Below are positions 10,182 to 22,300 of a DNA stretch of 64,000 bases, in pieces. Source of the stretch: Mya arenaria (taxonomy: Eukaryota > Mollusca > Bivalvia > Myida > Myidae); NCBI RefSeq assembly GCF_026914265.1, contig NC_069130.1:14833386-14897385 (forward strand). The letters run 5' to 3'. Each line of letters begins with the position of its first letter. The stretch's first letter is position 1. Below the pieces are notes generated by a model. That model saw only the letters and a list, made by a program, of their open reading frames with translations. It had not been told where the DNA came from and searched no databases. Made by a program: the position numbers and the translations under genes.

Positions 10182-12800
10182 CATTCAAGTCACTTGAGTA
10201 GGTAAGATGGGTGACCATCTAGTGATCACTTTAGTAGGTAAGATTAGCAACCATCTAGTAATCACTTGAGTAGGTAAGATGGGCGACCATCTAGTGATCA
10301 CTTGAGTAGGTAAGATGAACGACCATCTAGTGATCACTTAAGTAGGTAAGATGGGCCACCATCTAGTGATCACTTGAGTAGGTAAGATGGGCGACATTCT
10401 AGTGATCACTTGAGTAGGTAAGATTGGCGACCATCTAATGGTCACTTGAGTAGGTAAGATGGGCGGCCTTCTAGTGATCACTTGAGTAGGTAAGATGGGT
10501 GACCATTTAGTGATCACTTAAGTAGGTAAGATGGGTGACCATCTAGTGATCACTCGAGTAGGTAAGATGGGCGACCATCTAGTGTTCACTTGAGTAGGTA
10601 AGATGAACGACCATCTAGTGATAACTTGAATAGGTAAGATGAACGACCATCAATTGATCACTTGAGTGGGTAAGATTAGCAACCATCTTGTGATCACTTG
10701 AGTTGGTAAGATGGGCGACCATCTAGTGATCACTCGAGTAGGTAAGATGGGCGACCATCTTGTGATCACTTGAGTAGGTAAGATGGGTTACCATCTAGTG
10801 ATCACTTTAGTAGCTAAGATGGGCGTCCATCTAGTGATCACTGGAGTAGGTAAGATGGGCGACCATCTAGTGATCACTTGAGTAGGTAAGATGGGTGACC
10901 ATCTAGTGGTCACTTGAGTAGGTAAGATGGGTGACCTTCTAGTGATCACTTGAGTAGGTTAGATTGGTGACCATCTAATGATCACTTGAGTAGGTAAGAT
11001 GGGTGACCATTTAGTGGTTACTTGAGTAGGTAAGATGGGTGACCATCTAGTGATCACTTGAGTAGGTAAGATGGGAGACCATTTAGTGATCACTAAAGTG
11101 GGTAAGATTGGCGACCATCTAGTGATCAGTTGAGTAGGTAAGATGGGTGACCAAGTAGTGGTCACTTGAGTAGGTAAGATGGGCGACCATCTAGTGATCA
11201 CTTGAGTAGGTAAGATGGGCTAGCATCTAGTGATCACTTGAGTAGGTAAGATGGGCGACCATCTAATGATCACTTGAGTAAGTAAGATGGGTGACCATCT
11301 AGTGGTCATTTGAGTTGGTAAGATGGGTAACTTTCTAGTGATCAATCGAGTAGGTAAGATGGGCGACCATCTAGTGATCACTTGAATAGGTAAGATGGGC
11401 AACCATTTAGTGATCACTTGGGTAGGTAAGATGGGTGACCAAGTAGTGGTCACTTGAGTAGGTAAGATGGGCTAGCATCTAGTGATCACTTGAGTAGGTA
11501 AGATGGGCTAGCATCTAGTGATCACTTGAGTAGGTAAGATGGGCGACCATCTAGTGATCACTTGAGTAGGTAAGATGGGCGACCATTTAATGGTCACTTC
11601 AGTAGGTAAGATGGGCGGCATTCTAGTGATCACTCGAGTAGATAAGATGGGCGACCATCTAGTGATCACTTGAATAGGTAAGATGGGCGACCATTTAGTG
11701 ATCACTTGAGTAGGTAAGATGGGAGACCATCTAGTGATCACTTGAGTAGGTAAGATGGGCGACCATCTAGTGATCACTTGAGTAGGTAAGATGGACGACC
11801 ATCAAGTGGTCACTTGAGTAGGTAAGATGGGCGACCATCTAGTGATCACTTGAGTAGGTATGATGAACGACCATCTAGTGATCACTTGAGTAGGTAAGAT
11901 GGGCGACCATCTAGTGATCACTCGAGTAGGTAAGATGGGCGACCATTTAGTGTTCACTTGAGTAGGTAAGATTGGCGACCATATAGTGATCACTTGAGTA
12001 GGTAAGAATGGCGACCATCTATTAATCACTCGAGTAGGTAAGATTGGCGACCATCTAGTGATCACTTGAGTAGGTAAGATGGGCGAACATCTAGTGATAA
12101 CTTGAGTAGGTAAGATAGGCGACCATCTTGAGATCACTTGAGTAGGTAAGATGGGCGACCATCTAGTGATTACTCGAGTAGGTAAGATGGGCGACCTTCT
12201 AGTGGTCACTTGAGTAGGTAAGATGGGCGGCCATCTCGTGATCACTTGAGTAGTTAAGATGGGCGACCATCTAGTGATCATTGGAGTAGGTAAGATGGGC
12301 GACCATCTAGTGATCACTTGAGTAGGTAAGATGGGCGACCATCTAGTGATCACTCGAGTAGGTAAGATTGGCGACCATTATAGTGATCACTTGAGTAAGA
12401 AAAGATGAACGACCATCTAGTGATCACTTGAGTAGGTAAGATGGGTGACCATCTAGTGATCACTCGTGTAAGATAAGATGAACGACCATTATAGTGATCA
12501 CTTGAGTAAGAAAAGATGAACGGCCATCTAGTCATCACTTTGAGCGACCATCCAGTGATCACTCGAGTTGAGTAAGATAAATGATCATCAATTGAGTTGT
12601 GTAAAATGTTTGCATTCAATAGATCACTTCAGTGAGGTAAAATGTTTGACCTCTAAATTGGTAAAGATGTTTGACCTCGATTTGATCACTTCAATGTGGG
12701 TATGATGAGTGTGATCCTCAATTGATACCTTGAGTTAGATCAGATGGTTGACTGTCAGGCGATCACTTTTTTGTGGTAGCATGAGTGACCCTCAAGTGAT
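10182..12800. repeat. Minisatellite block 3: 36-bp unit, about 70 copies
   Basis: Highly regular tandem array. The consensus unit has three parts: the 10-bp perfect palindrome AGTGATCACT, the spacer TGAGTAGGTA, and the inverted repeat AGATGG-GCGA-CCATCT, adding up to exactly 36 bp. Units at the right end (after about 12340) decay and shift register, and by 12600-12800 they resemble block 1. Because 36 is divisible by three, the minus strand stays open for long stretches as a 12-residue repeat, ITRWSPILPTQV, up to 183 codons at 12353-11802. That frame has no splice or start context and is best read as a by-product of the repeat. Confidence 0.95.
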
Positions 12801-12969
12801 ATATCTTTTTAGTTTTTACAAAACCTCGTTTACTCTCAACTTTTCAAAGTGGTCATGAACTGTGATAACCTCGAATAATTGTGGCGATGAAATGTGCATA
12901 CAGGAGGTTTGAAGATCTGTTTAACCATTCATGGCATTAAATTAAACGATCCAATTGTTAAATAAGGCT

Positions 12970-13738
12970 TATTTACAATGGCAGCTTTGTCCACTCTCAC
13001 CTCCTCATGCACCTGCACATACACATTGAACCACTTATCATTTTACCAAAACGTCTTCTCCCCTGGGTGTTTTGCACCAATCTTTTTATACGCATTGACT
13101 TACGTGTTTTTCATATTTTTCATATTTTTTTCTGAACGTAAGGGATTTCGCCGAAATGGACGACCAGAATAACAGTTTGCACTAGCAGATATATTGGTCT
13201 TTTAGACAAATATTGGCTAACTGCCACATTTATCTTTAGCTTATTATTACCCTTGCATGTTATGGCATTGTCCTGAATTGCCAAAGCGGTAATTATTTCC
13301 TCTTGAGTTTGTTTGGAATGTTTATCAACAAGGTAACGTGTCACGGTACCAATACCTACACATGTGGTGAGGAGGTGTGTACGCGAGCCGGTGAGCTCAG
13401 TCGGTAGAGCACTCGTCCTGATAGCGAGGAGTCCCGGGTTCGTGCCGCGGTTTGGTTGCACATTTTTCTCCCCCTGTAAAACACGCAATGAAAAAGGACA
13501 AATGAACAAGAACATGCTTTTGGTTCTCGGTATCTAAGTATAAATATCAGAATAAACGGTCATTTCTGTTTTACATGTCAATGAGAGCTACTCTCACATA
13601 CAACCAATCCAACATTTAAATATTGTTTTCATTCATATATATGCCTCCCCATGGACCGCCGCTGGCCTTGTGAATTTCTTTCAAGTTGCCGTTTGGTTTT
13701 CGCTCGTGTACGGATACATCTGCTGTTCCTCATGGAGT
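12970..13738 (-). pseudogene. HSPA12-like Hsp70 pseudogene (relic of the last exon)
   Basis: On the minus strand, 13735-13640 encodes GTADVSVHERKPNGNLKEIH and continues KASGGPWGGI, nearly identical to the start of exon 4 of the intact gene at 22468. Next comes a decayed match to the ENYMKMLGCLFGERALIEL part, with stops (13640-13520). After a SINE insertion the match resumes with DKHSKQTQEEIITAL and KGNNKLKINVAVSQ (13330-13220). A deletion of about 14 residues precedes a changed adenosine motif, VVHFGEIPYV, where the intact gene has VGGFGESPYV. The match goes on through KHPGEKTFW and FNVYVQVHEEVRVD to about 12975. It starts exactly at the exon 4 boundary, with intron-like sequence before it, so it came from genomic duplication rather than retroposition. 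Several stops and frameshifts make it non-functional. Confidence 0.9.
13350..13515 (+). mobile_element. tRNA-derived SINE inserted in the HSPA12 pseudogene
   Basis: 13386-13452 folds as a tRNA-like head. The D arm is GCTC-AGTCGGTA-GAGC, the anticodon stem CTCGT/GCGAG encloses CCTGATA, and the T arm CCGGG-TTCGTGC-CGCGG has one mismatch. A box TGAGCTCAGTCGG is intact and the B box GGGTTCGTGCC is degenerate. The loop lacks the expected U33, so a functional tRNA is unlikely. A T-rich tail (GCACATTTTTCTCCCCC) follows. The block interrupts the homology of the surrounding pseudogene, which marks it as an insertion. Exact ends are uncertain by some tens of bases. Confidence 0.75.
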
Positions 13739-13739
13739 A

Positions 13740-16700
13740 AAGCGTTGGAACGTGTTTTATTTAAATGACCACAATGAATAAGACAAATTAAAAGACTGCA
13801 ATGAATAAAAAAAAACCAGGGCCCGTATCCACTATTGTCAACAAATAGATTTTAAATCATATTAAACCTGTTTATTTTAACGTAATAGAACTCATTCCAC
13901 CGACTTTACTCATCAATTTTACAATACAGTCTTGAAGTTTATCCCTCTTTAGTCCTGAGTGTCAAATTTATAGGTTTGTGAATGGCCACTGATTTATGAG
14001 ATGTAAGCCATTACTCGTATATGCTATAGAGTATCACACCTATTACTTGAAGCCAGTGGTCTTAACACAAAGACGTACAGAAAAGCATTTTAACTGAATT
14101 ACAAAGAAATCTATTTATTTTATTCGTTTTACCAATATATGTGAATAATTGTACAATTTCAAATAGTAATAAAAAATATCAAAATGTAAAACCCTCCTTG
14201 AAAGAAAGTTTCAATGAAATGAAAAATTGAGGTTTTGTCACTTGAGACTGTTAGTAATTATGGTTACAGAAGTCCCGGTATTGAATCCTGTTGTCGATCT
14301 AAAAATATACTTTTCTTTTATTATTGTTATATTATTAATGTGTATACTCGTGAATGAATGCTATTATTGTCGATAATGTTTTATGTTTCGTTTAAGTAAT
14401 TAGGCTGAGTATTAGTCTTCAAATACTAACATATGTTTTTTGATCGGACTTGAACCTACAATATGAATATCAGTCAATCAGACATGCAAACCACGACGTT
14501 ATAAAATTTAATATATTTTAGTAACACATTTAACATGTAAGGCTGTAAAGCATAGTTTAAATAACGCGGATACCCGATTGTTTTCAATATAAATGAATTA
14601 CTCATGTACGTGACTAGTCGATATGAAGATAGGACACTATTCATACAGCAAACAATGCAATGTTAAATTAGTCGTGTCAAAAGGATTGCAAATCTACCAT
14701 AATTAGGATATAACAAAAGAGGAATCTACAATAACGTATTTAAATATCTGTTTAATTATCTGGCAACTTAACACCACCAACTTTATAAACTATTTATCGT
14801 ATTTAGTTGAAAATTATTTTGATTTTAACTTTGAGAATCAATGCAGTACTTTTAAAACAATACCGCACTACAGTATCATTTTGATTCGCGAGCTTTAGTT
14901 AACTACCAGATTAAGAACCCCATACATGGGCAAATTTGGATCTGAAATAACACCAAAGTACAGAAAAACCTTATAATATAAGCGGCGATGACGTTATCAT
15001 GAAAACAAATAATTGATGCAGAAGGCATTTACAAACTTAGATAACGTTTTGCATATGGTAAATAAACTAGAACAAATCAGTGAAACGGCATACACAAATA
15101 TGCTTAAATGTAGAAAGTATTTCGAAACAATTCTTCTTCATTTCTTAACACAGTATCCACTACACTGACGTATGCTTGCAGTTTTTTGAAAGAGGTCAAG
15201 AGAGAACTGTTACATTCAAATATCTACGTTTATGTTCAGGAGGTCGCCTGGACACACTTTTAACAAAGTTCTCAATCCTATCGACACATTTTGCTATGAG
15301 TCAGAAGCTTTATGGGAAGTGTCTGAGATACCTTATACAACCACTTATGTATGTCTTTTTTCGTAAATGTAAACATATACACAAGTTAAATATAGTATGC
15401 GCATTTAACAAATATAAATGAAAACATGTTAGTACCCTATACCTACAAGATTTGTAAAGTTGATTATTTCCTGTTTTGAAAAGTCTTTGAAGGCGCAGAT
15501 GATAGATTAGTGCAAAAAACTAAATGCATTATATGTTTAATGATCTGACTGTATTTATCAAAACAAAAACGCACATGTTCCGTGTAAACAATTATGGCGC
15601 TTTTAAATTGGGGGAAATATGGCCACGAAGTAATTATTAAAAAAATTTTTTATAATATATAATATGTCTTTATCTGTATATAAATTTAAGAAGATATGTT
15701 ATAAGCGTTTATACTTTAGATATAAACTAGTCTTTTGTGTCTTCCATCATGATTTCGCCAGCGATATCAACGATAAGATACACATTAAATAAATAAGAGA
15801 ACCACGGACGAAAATAACCGTCACATTCCCATTTAATCCTTAATTTCGTTATTGAGAAGTTCGTTTATGCGCACTGGCTAATTTGGACTGGCTAGAATGG
15901 AGGCATTTCGCACAAAACACAAAGAAAGTTAGAATTTTTTTTTTATTTTATGAATCGCCACCGGTCTAAACACCAAGCATAAACTCAAATAATAGCTTAT
16001 AATAGTCAATAAGTTTTCTGATGATTTAAGTTTCAACTGCATTGTGGTTTATTTAATTGTTTTGGAAATGTCAATACAAATGCAAACATTGTTCACAATA
16101 TAATTCATTGAACCTAATTATTCTATTCATATACTGAACAATCTCATTTTAGAACACAGACGGTTTCACAGACAAGGAAGTAAATAATTTTCGAAAACAG
16201 ACAAAGGCCCACAGATAAGTCTCAGTGGATAGTAACAGGATCGTTACAGGTAATTGTTTCCTTTACGTTGTTTTATACCTAAATACTGTTTATATCAATT
16301 TAAAATGATATGTAAATATAAAAGTTGCATATAAGATCTCAATAAACATAATGATGTCATTCAATTTGTCCAAAATTGTTTTTTTACTAATTGTGTATAA
16401 TAAGGGCCATGATCAGAATTTAACAAACATGGATATATTTTATTTTAATTTTTACAGCCCTGTTTATTCCTCATATACACGTCAATAGTTAATTCCATAA
16501 TCAGTCTACCAAAGCGAACGAAACGAAAGAGGTTTTTGACTTTCTCGTTTACATTTAAATATTTACATCTGTTCTTGATTTTCTGAACGATAAAAATTGA
16601 GATCATTTTGCATGAACCGGTCGACCTTTCCTGACTTTTGTAGGCGGAGTTTCGTAACAAAGCAACGGTCTGAGTGGGCGCTGGTGAATCACTGCGCGTA

Positions 16701-16940
16701 GTGATTTTACTATGTTCTACTTTATTGATAAATATAGCAGGGCACATGTTCTGTTAAATGCCGGCGTGTTTACATGTTTCTTCTGATGTTTTACGAAGAA
16801 TTTAAATGAAAGACATTATTTTCTAGAAATATCATTTGGAAAATGCTTTATTTTGCATTTGATAACAAAAGAACACGCAGTGAACAAACAAATTAAAATT
16901 GACACGGTTTATTCTACGGTTCGTCTGCAACAACTGTCAA
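13740..16940. other. Long AT-rich non-coding stretch
   Basis: No supported gene. The sequence near 13817 (CAGGGCCCGTATCCACTATT) resembles the end of a common dispersed repeat, but no matching far end was found. A minus-strand frame at 16747-16445 (100 codons) has no recognisable domain. Confidence 0.5.
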
Positions 16941-16947
16941 AACAAAC

Positions 16948-17040
16948 ATGGCTGATGATTCGGAGTTCGGCGATTTCTTTCTAGGACAAATGTATGATAT
17001 AATATCGGATTCAGACAATGATTATCTTTCTACGATATAA
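16948..17040 (+). CDS. Short acidic open frame, 30 codons, function unknown
   Basis: The frame starts at ATGG preceded by AAC, a fair initiation context, and encodes MADDSEFGDFFLGQ followed by MYDIISDSDNDYLSTI and a stop. The acidic, Ser/Asp-rich composition resembles the N-terminus of many nuclear proteins and transposon proteins. It could be a small peptide, the remnant first exon of a lost gene, or chance. There is no neighbouring exon to support it. Confidence 0.2.
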   Translation: MADDSEFGDFFLGQMYDIISDSDNDYLSTI

Positions 17041-19340
17041 TTAGGCGATATCTTCGTCTACATTTAAATACATGAAATGATTAGAGACTGCCCAAGTGTT
17101 ATGTATTTTCGTGAGTTCGAACAAATGTCTTAATATTGACAATTCGAGAAGACTAGCACGACACAACACTTCAATATCTTTGCAAAAGTTAAAAGACAAC
17201 AAAAATGAAATAATGACGCATTTAATTACCTTGAACTGGAAGTTATCCATTAAATCACCATGACCACAAATGTCTATGCCCTCTCACATAGGTCATGCAT
17301 ATGCAAAACATGAGTTAAAATGTATCAGAAGTTCTCTTGATTAAAATGAACATATTACAACAAAAATCATTATTACTTCCACATATTTAACAGAAACTAT
17401 TAAATGATTAAACAAATCTTTGATTCTTTATTTCTTTCTGCAAATTACTTATGGACTATTTATTATGCGGAGGATTAACAGAACGCCCAGCTAAAACACC
17501 AAGGGCGACAAATGCTCTTACCATTTACATTCGCTCTTCACGTTTTGATTCCCTTTGTTGTAATTAAAGGCTTATTCTCAAACACTATTAGGTCGAAAAA
17601 AAAAGCCAAATAAAAAGAGAAAATGTAAATATAAGTATTGATTCTTAATACTAGCGCGGTTTATGCATTTACAAAAACATAATGCATGAACGCACAAAAA
17701 TAAGAATCAATCCTTAAATGTGGGGAATGCATGAAATAATAAATACTAAGCATATAACAGTAGCTTTTAGTGGTTTATCATGTAAAAGAATATTAAATGC
17801 ATATTAAATTTAACTGTTTGATGCCCTATGTTTGACAAAACAAGCAATACTATGGATGAAGTGAGTAGAACGCTTCCCATGAATGACAACATCACAGACA
17901 TGTTTACCTGTGGCACTGGTGGAGTTTTTAAAACTAGTTTATTGCCAAATTCACACAATATATTTTTGAAAATAGTTCACTATTTATCATGCTTCAAAAT
18001 GAATAATGCACTCTCACCATCAAGGATAACATTTAAAAAATATTGGATAGATTAAAACAATAAAACATAATATGTATTCCTCCATGAATCATATTAATTT
18101 CACAGAAAACGGAATCCAACCATATATCCTTATCCCAACATTTCATAGGCTCAGATTATATACAGCGACTAAATAGAGGCCGTAAGAATCGTCCTTCATA
18201 GTAATGTGAAACCTCCATTGCATAATAATTTTAATAAAACAATAATATGGTGCCGAAACATGGGCGAGTCCCTTTAAAGTCGTAACGCTATTATTTGCTC
18301 TGTGCTTTCGTAAAATATTGAATATATTTGCCTAGAGAATACACATTCAAACAGTAGGGAGGGTTCATACATCAATGTATATTTTCTTCGTCTTTATGAT
18401 TTCTTTTCGGCAGAGACAGGCGGTTGTCAAAAATATTGAAACACCATCCACTGCCAGACAGTGGTAAATAATCAATAAACTGCTATGGGTTAAGTACAGT
18501 TTCACACTGAACGTTTGAACTGCCACAATTTCTGGAAATATTTATAAACACCTGGGTAAAAATCAGAAATGGCTGCCATATCACAAAACTATTTCAAAAA
18601 ACTAAGTCATTTCCAAATCTACGATTGATATGATGCATCCAAAATATCTTGGTATTTCATGGTATGAAATCTCCTAGTTTCGTATATGAATATATTTTTT
18701 ATAATCTTTTTTTCATTCTCAAAATGAAACTCACTTTTGCCTGTAAATTATTTTATTGATAGTAACAACGTTTGCAAAAATCACAAAACTACTTAAGTCA
18801 TTTCCAAATCTCAGTATGAAGTAACTTCTCCAAATCACAGCTGAACTTCAATATTTCATCCCGGCATCTCTTTTTGAAACATGCATTCTCTCGTAAATGA
18901 GACAATGTTTGTGTTAAAACTAAATAAGGTAACAATTATGTTTAAAACAATTGAATAGAACTTATCATTTTTTAGCAATTTTGTGCTCTAGAATGGTTTC
19001 GCTTTATGATATTGACCAACGATATATTTCAAGATTATCTACGACAGCATCCGCTTGTCAAGAGAATAAAACATTCGATTTTGAATCCTGTTATGACGGT
19101 TTGCGGTAAAATAAGTTATGAGAGTTATGCGGTATTGGGTTATGGCGGAAAGTTCATCAATAATCGTAAGTTTGAATTCATCGCTAGCAGGGATTTTTTG
19201 GTACTACTGTTGAATATCTCTCCTAAGAACGAATTTGAATCTAGACCTGATGTCTTGGTTGAGGACAAATAGGAAACCAAGACCTCTTAAGTGACGACGG
19301 GAAACATTACCACTAGACAACTCTCATTTTCACATATCTG
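17041..19340. other. Upstream region of the HSPA12-like gene
   Basis: AT-rich and without a supported coding exon. A frame at 19006-19272 (88 codons) lies just upstream of the gene on the same strand but is out of any recognised family. Heat-shock elements (clustered inverted nGAAn) were not evident by eye close to the gene. Confidence 0.45.
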
Positions 19341-19363
19341 TCTTCTTTTAGGGCAAAGCAACC

Positions 19364-22300
19364 ATGGCCAGCAATGCTCAAAACAACACTGTGATAGTTG
19401 CTGCTTTCGACTTTGGTACCACATACAGCGGCTATGCATTCTCTTTTCGAGACGATCCTAAAAAGATTCAGACAAACCAGAATTGGTATGCAGGCGGTGG
19501 ATCTTCCAAACTGGTGTCATTAAAGACTCCTACCTCCGTTCTTCTCAAACCCAAAGGACAGTTTGATTCGTTTGGATTCGAAGCTGAAGATAAGTACGCA
19601 GACCTAGCGGAAGACGATGAGCATCACGGCTGGAGGCTTTTCCGGAGATTTAAAATGGTTCTGCATAGTAATGAGGTATTTTATTAATAATGTTATCCTG
19701 TACTAGCATTGTATGTTATTATGATTTTCTTTTTCCCCCTTATTATTTGTTTTACTTTCGTGCTTGTCTCTGTAGGTCTCGTTGTATTATTTATGTTATT
19801 GATTACACAAATATTAACCTCATATACTAAATTGATATTGCAGGGTGACTTTCAGTGGTTTTTAGGGGGGTAGGTGGTACCAAGAGTAGAACAACAAATG
19901 AAATATACCAAACTGTTTGGCAAAGTCTGTAGAATATAAAACTGTCAGCATAAATATTTCTTATTTGACTGATTTTTTTTTTGCGACATTGATTTTAAAA
20001 TGTTAGGTGTGTCATTTTGTTACAATATAGTCATTTCAATACATTATTCAAAATGTAGTGGTTACACGCTAAATATTTAAGCTCTCAGAAACAGCATCTT
20101 TTGTCAACAGCCTTGGGACAGGCTAGTATGACGCCTCGATGTGTTCAAACGATTTTACTGAAGGGTTGCTGAACATGGAGGAAAGTATTATTTACAGTTT
20201 AACAATCATTTTTATAAGAAAAAAAGACGTTATGTACAAAACAATTACATATAAATAGGTAAAGAAACAAAATATCTCGTGTATGCTTGTTTGGGTATTT
20301 TGAGCTTGAAATTGCCTTGACCTTAACATGTTATTAATGTATGTCAATACAAAGCACATTATGAAACAAATACATGACAGTCATATTCATATATCTTAAA
20401 GAATTAAGCATTCACAACTTATTGTACAATTCTGACAGCAAGTTTCTTTCCATTTTAGTCCCGATGGAAAAACGCATTCTAAACCAAAATTAAACACCTT
20501 ACTTGAAATATATACTTAATTAGAAAAAATAATTTGAACAGACCTTGAGCATTACACCAAAGATGTCAGTAATGATTGCCGACATGGAGCAAATTATGAA
20601 ATAGTGACATGACACACATTTAGATAAACTTAGATATACTTTAAAGTGAACAACATACAACTATCACGACAATAGTAATTTGCATACACCCCTTTTTTTC
20701 ACACCACCACGCGGATGAAATATATGTGTTTTAAATCCGACAAATGAACCTAACAGTATGTCTTTAATTGAAGACACATATATTTAACAAAGCTTGCACC
20801 ACTTTTCTATCCAAAATAATCATAATAAACTTTTAGATGTGACCTTAACATTGACCTTGAAATGGTCAATGTAGTATGCCAATATCCGACAAGTAATATC
20901 CATGTTAGTATTAATTCAAATCTATTGAATAATTATACCATATTCAGAAAGAAACCTTTTACTGAAAATTTATGGCGGACATTTTGGACGTAGTCTTTGA
21001 GTTTTCAACCCGCACCACAGGCTGGCAATTTATGCCGGCAGTTTCAAATAATACAGACTTTGCTAAACATGTTGTTTATAACTTTTAATACCGTCTCATC
21101 CTTAATACTAGTAAGATACGTTTTGAGTGAGAATCATCCTATTTACAATATCAGCTTGGTCCTTCTACAATAATGTTATTAAGAGACACGTAGTTTAATG
21201 CATGGCAGAAAATCAACGGGAATCATGCGGCGGCATGATAGATATCAAGATATCTGTATCATTACATATAAGTGTAACCGCTTTAGAAATATCAAGTAGA
21301 CAACCTGTTATGATTTCTAGCATTGATCAATAAGAAACTAATTAAATAAGTAACCTAAAAGGAGCCAACTTCAGCTAGATGATAAGGACGTAAAACGTTT
21401 ATAAAAGTAAAATTAATGTCACCTCTAGCACTTGACGAAAGAAGTTACGGTGGAGGACATTTGCGGAAAACAGATGAAGGCTTTCCCGCTGTTTGTCATG
21501 TCTATACATTTCATGAGAGAGCACTTACTAGATGCGGTTAACAAGCAAAAGATAGGAATCGAAGAGACGGACATATCGTATGTGTTGACCGTCCCGGCTA
21601 TCTGGGAAGACAATGCCAAGAGGTTCATGAGGGATGCAGCAGTTGCAGTATGTCATTGTTTTTTTGTTGCGTTGCATTATAAATTAATTTGTTTTTATAT
21701 AGACAACCAAGACTTTGTTGGAATAACTGACTGATAGTTTAGACCTTCTTCGTCATATACATGTTAGTATTTTTAAAATGTAAAATGGGCCATTGAATAT
21801 AGATTAAGTAGTCCAAAGAAAAAACATAGACATGCTTACTAACTTTGAAAACAACTTGAATTGAGGCTTTGCGATCAATAACGTAAACGCGTTGAAACAT
21901 TATGGAAATCGTTGTATTTTATAAGCTCTCATACGACTCTCACTATGATAATCAGAACTAACGATATTTACATAAAAGTACGCTTCTAGTGGAACGATGT
22001 CCATAACGTCACGTTTCAAAGCAGTTAAAACAACCATTAACCTCGTTACTGAAATAATACATCCAGCGCTTCAAGCTCATCAATGTATTCAAAACCTCCG
22101 GTAGAGGATACCGAAGCTCGTATGTACCTAGGTCTATACTAAGCTGCTGTATCGACCTTTTCAAAGGCTGGAATAGACCCAAACCGCCTTAAGCTTGCCT
22201 TGGAGCCGGAGTGTGCCTCGATCTGGTGTGAGACGTTGGGTATGGACGTGAAAGGCGCTGTATCGATTCCAGGAGCTCAGTACATGGTTGTCGATCTTGG

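Noticed and set aside
11802-12353. 183-codon minus-strand frame as a repeat protein gene
   Set aside because: It is the minisatellite read in one frame. The period is divisible by three, so open frames follow automatically. No start or splice context.
10182-12560. CRISPR array, because of the regular 36-bp repeats
   Set aside because: Repeats are directly adjacent with no unique spacers, no cas genes are present, and the window is eukaryotic.
13386-13455. A functional tRNA gene
   Set aside because: The anticodon loop lacks U33, the T stem has a mismatch and the B box is degenerate. It interrupts a pseudogene, so it is a SINE.
19006-19272. 88-codon frame as an upstream exon of the HSPA12-like gene
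   Set aside because: It has no resemblance to HSPA12 N-termini, and the gene has its own ATG in good context after a leader acceptor at 19351.
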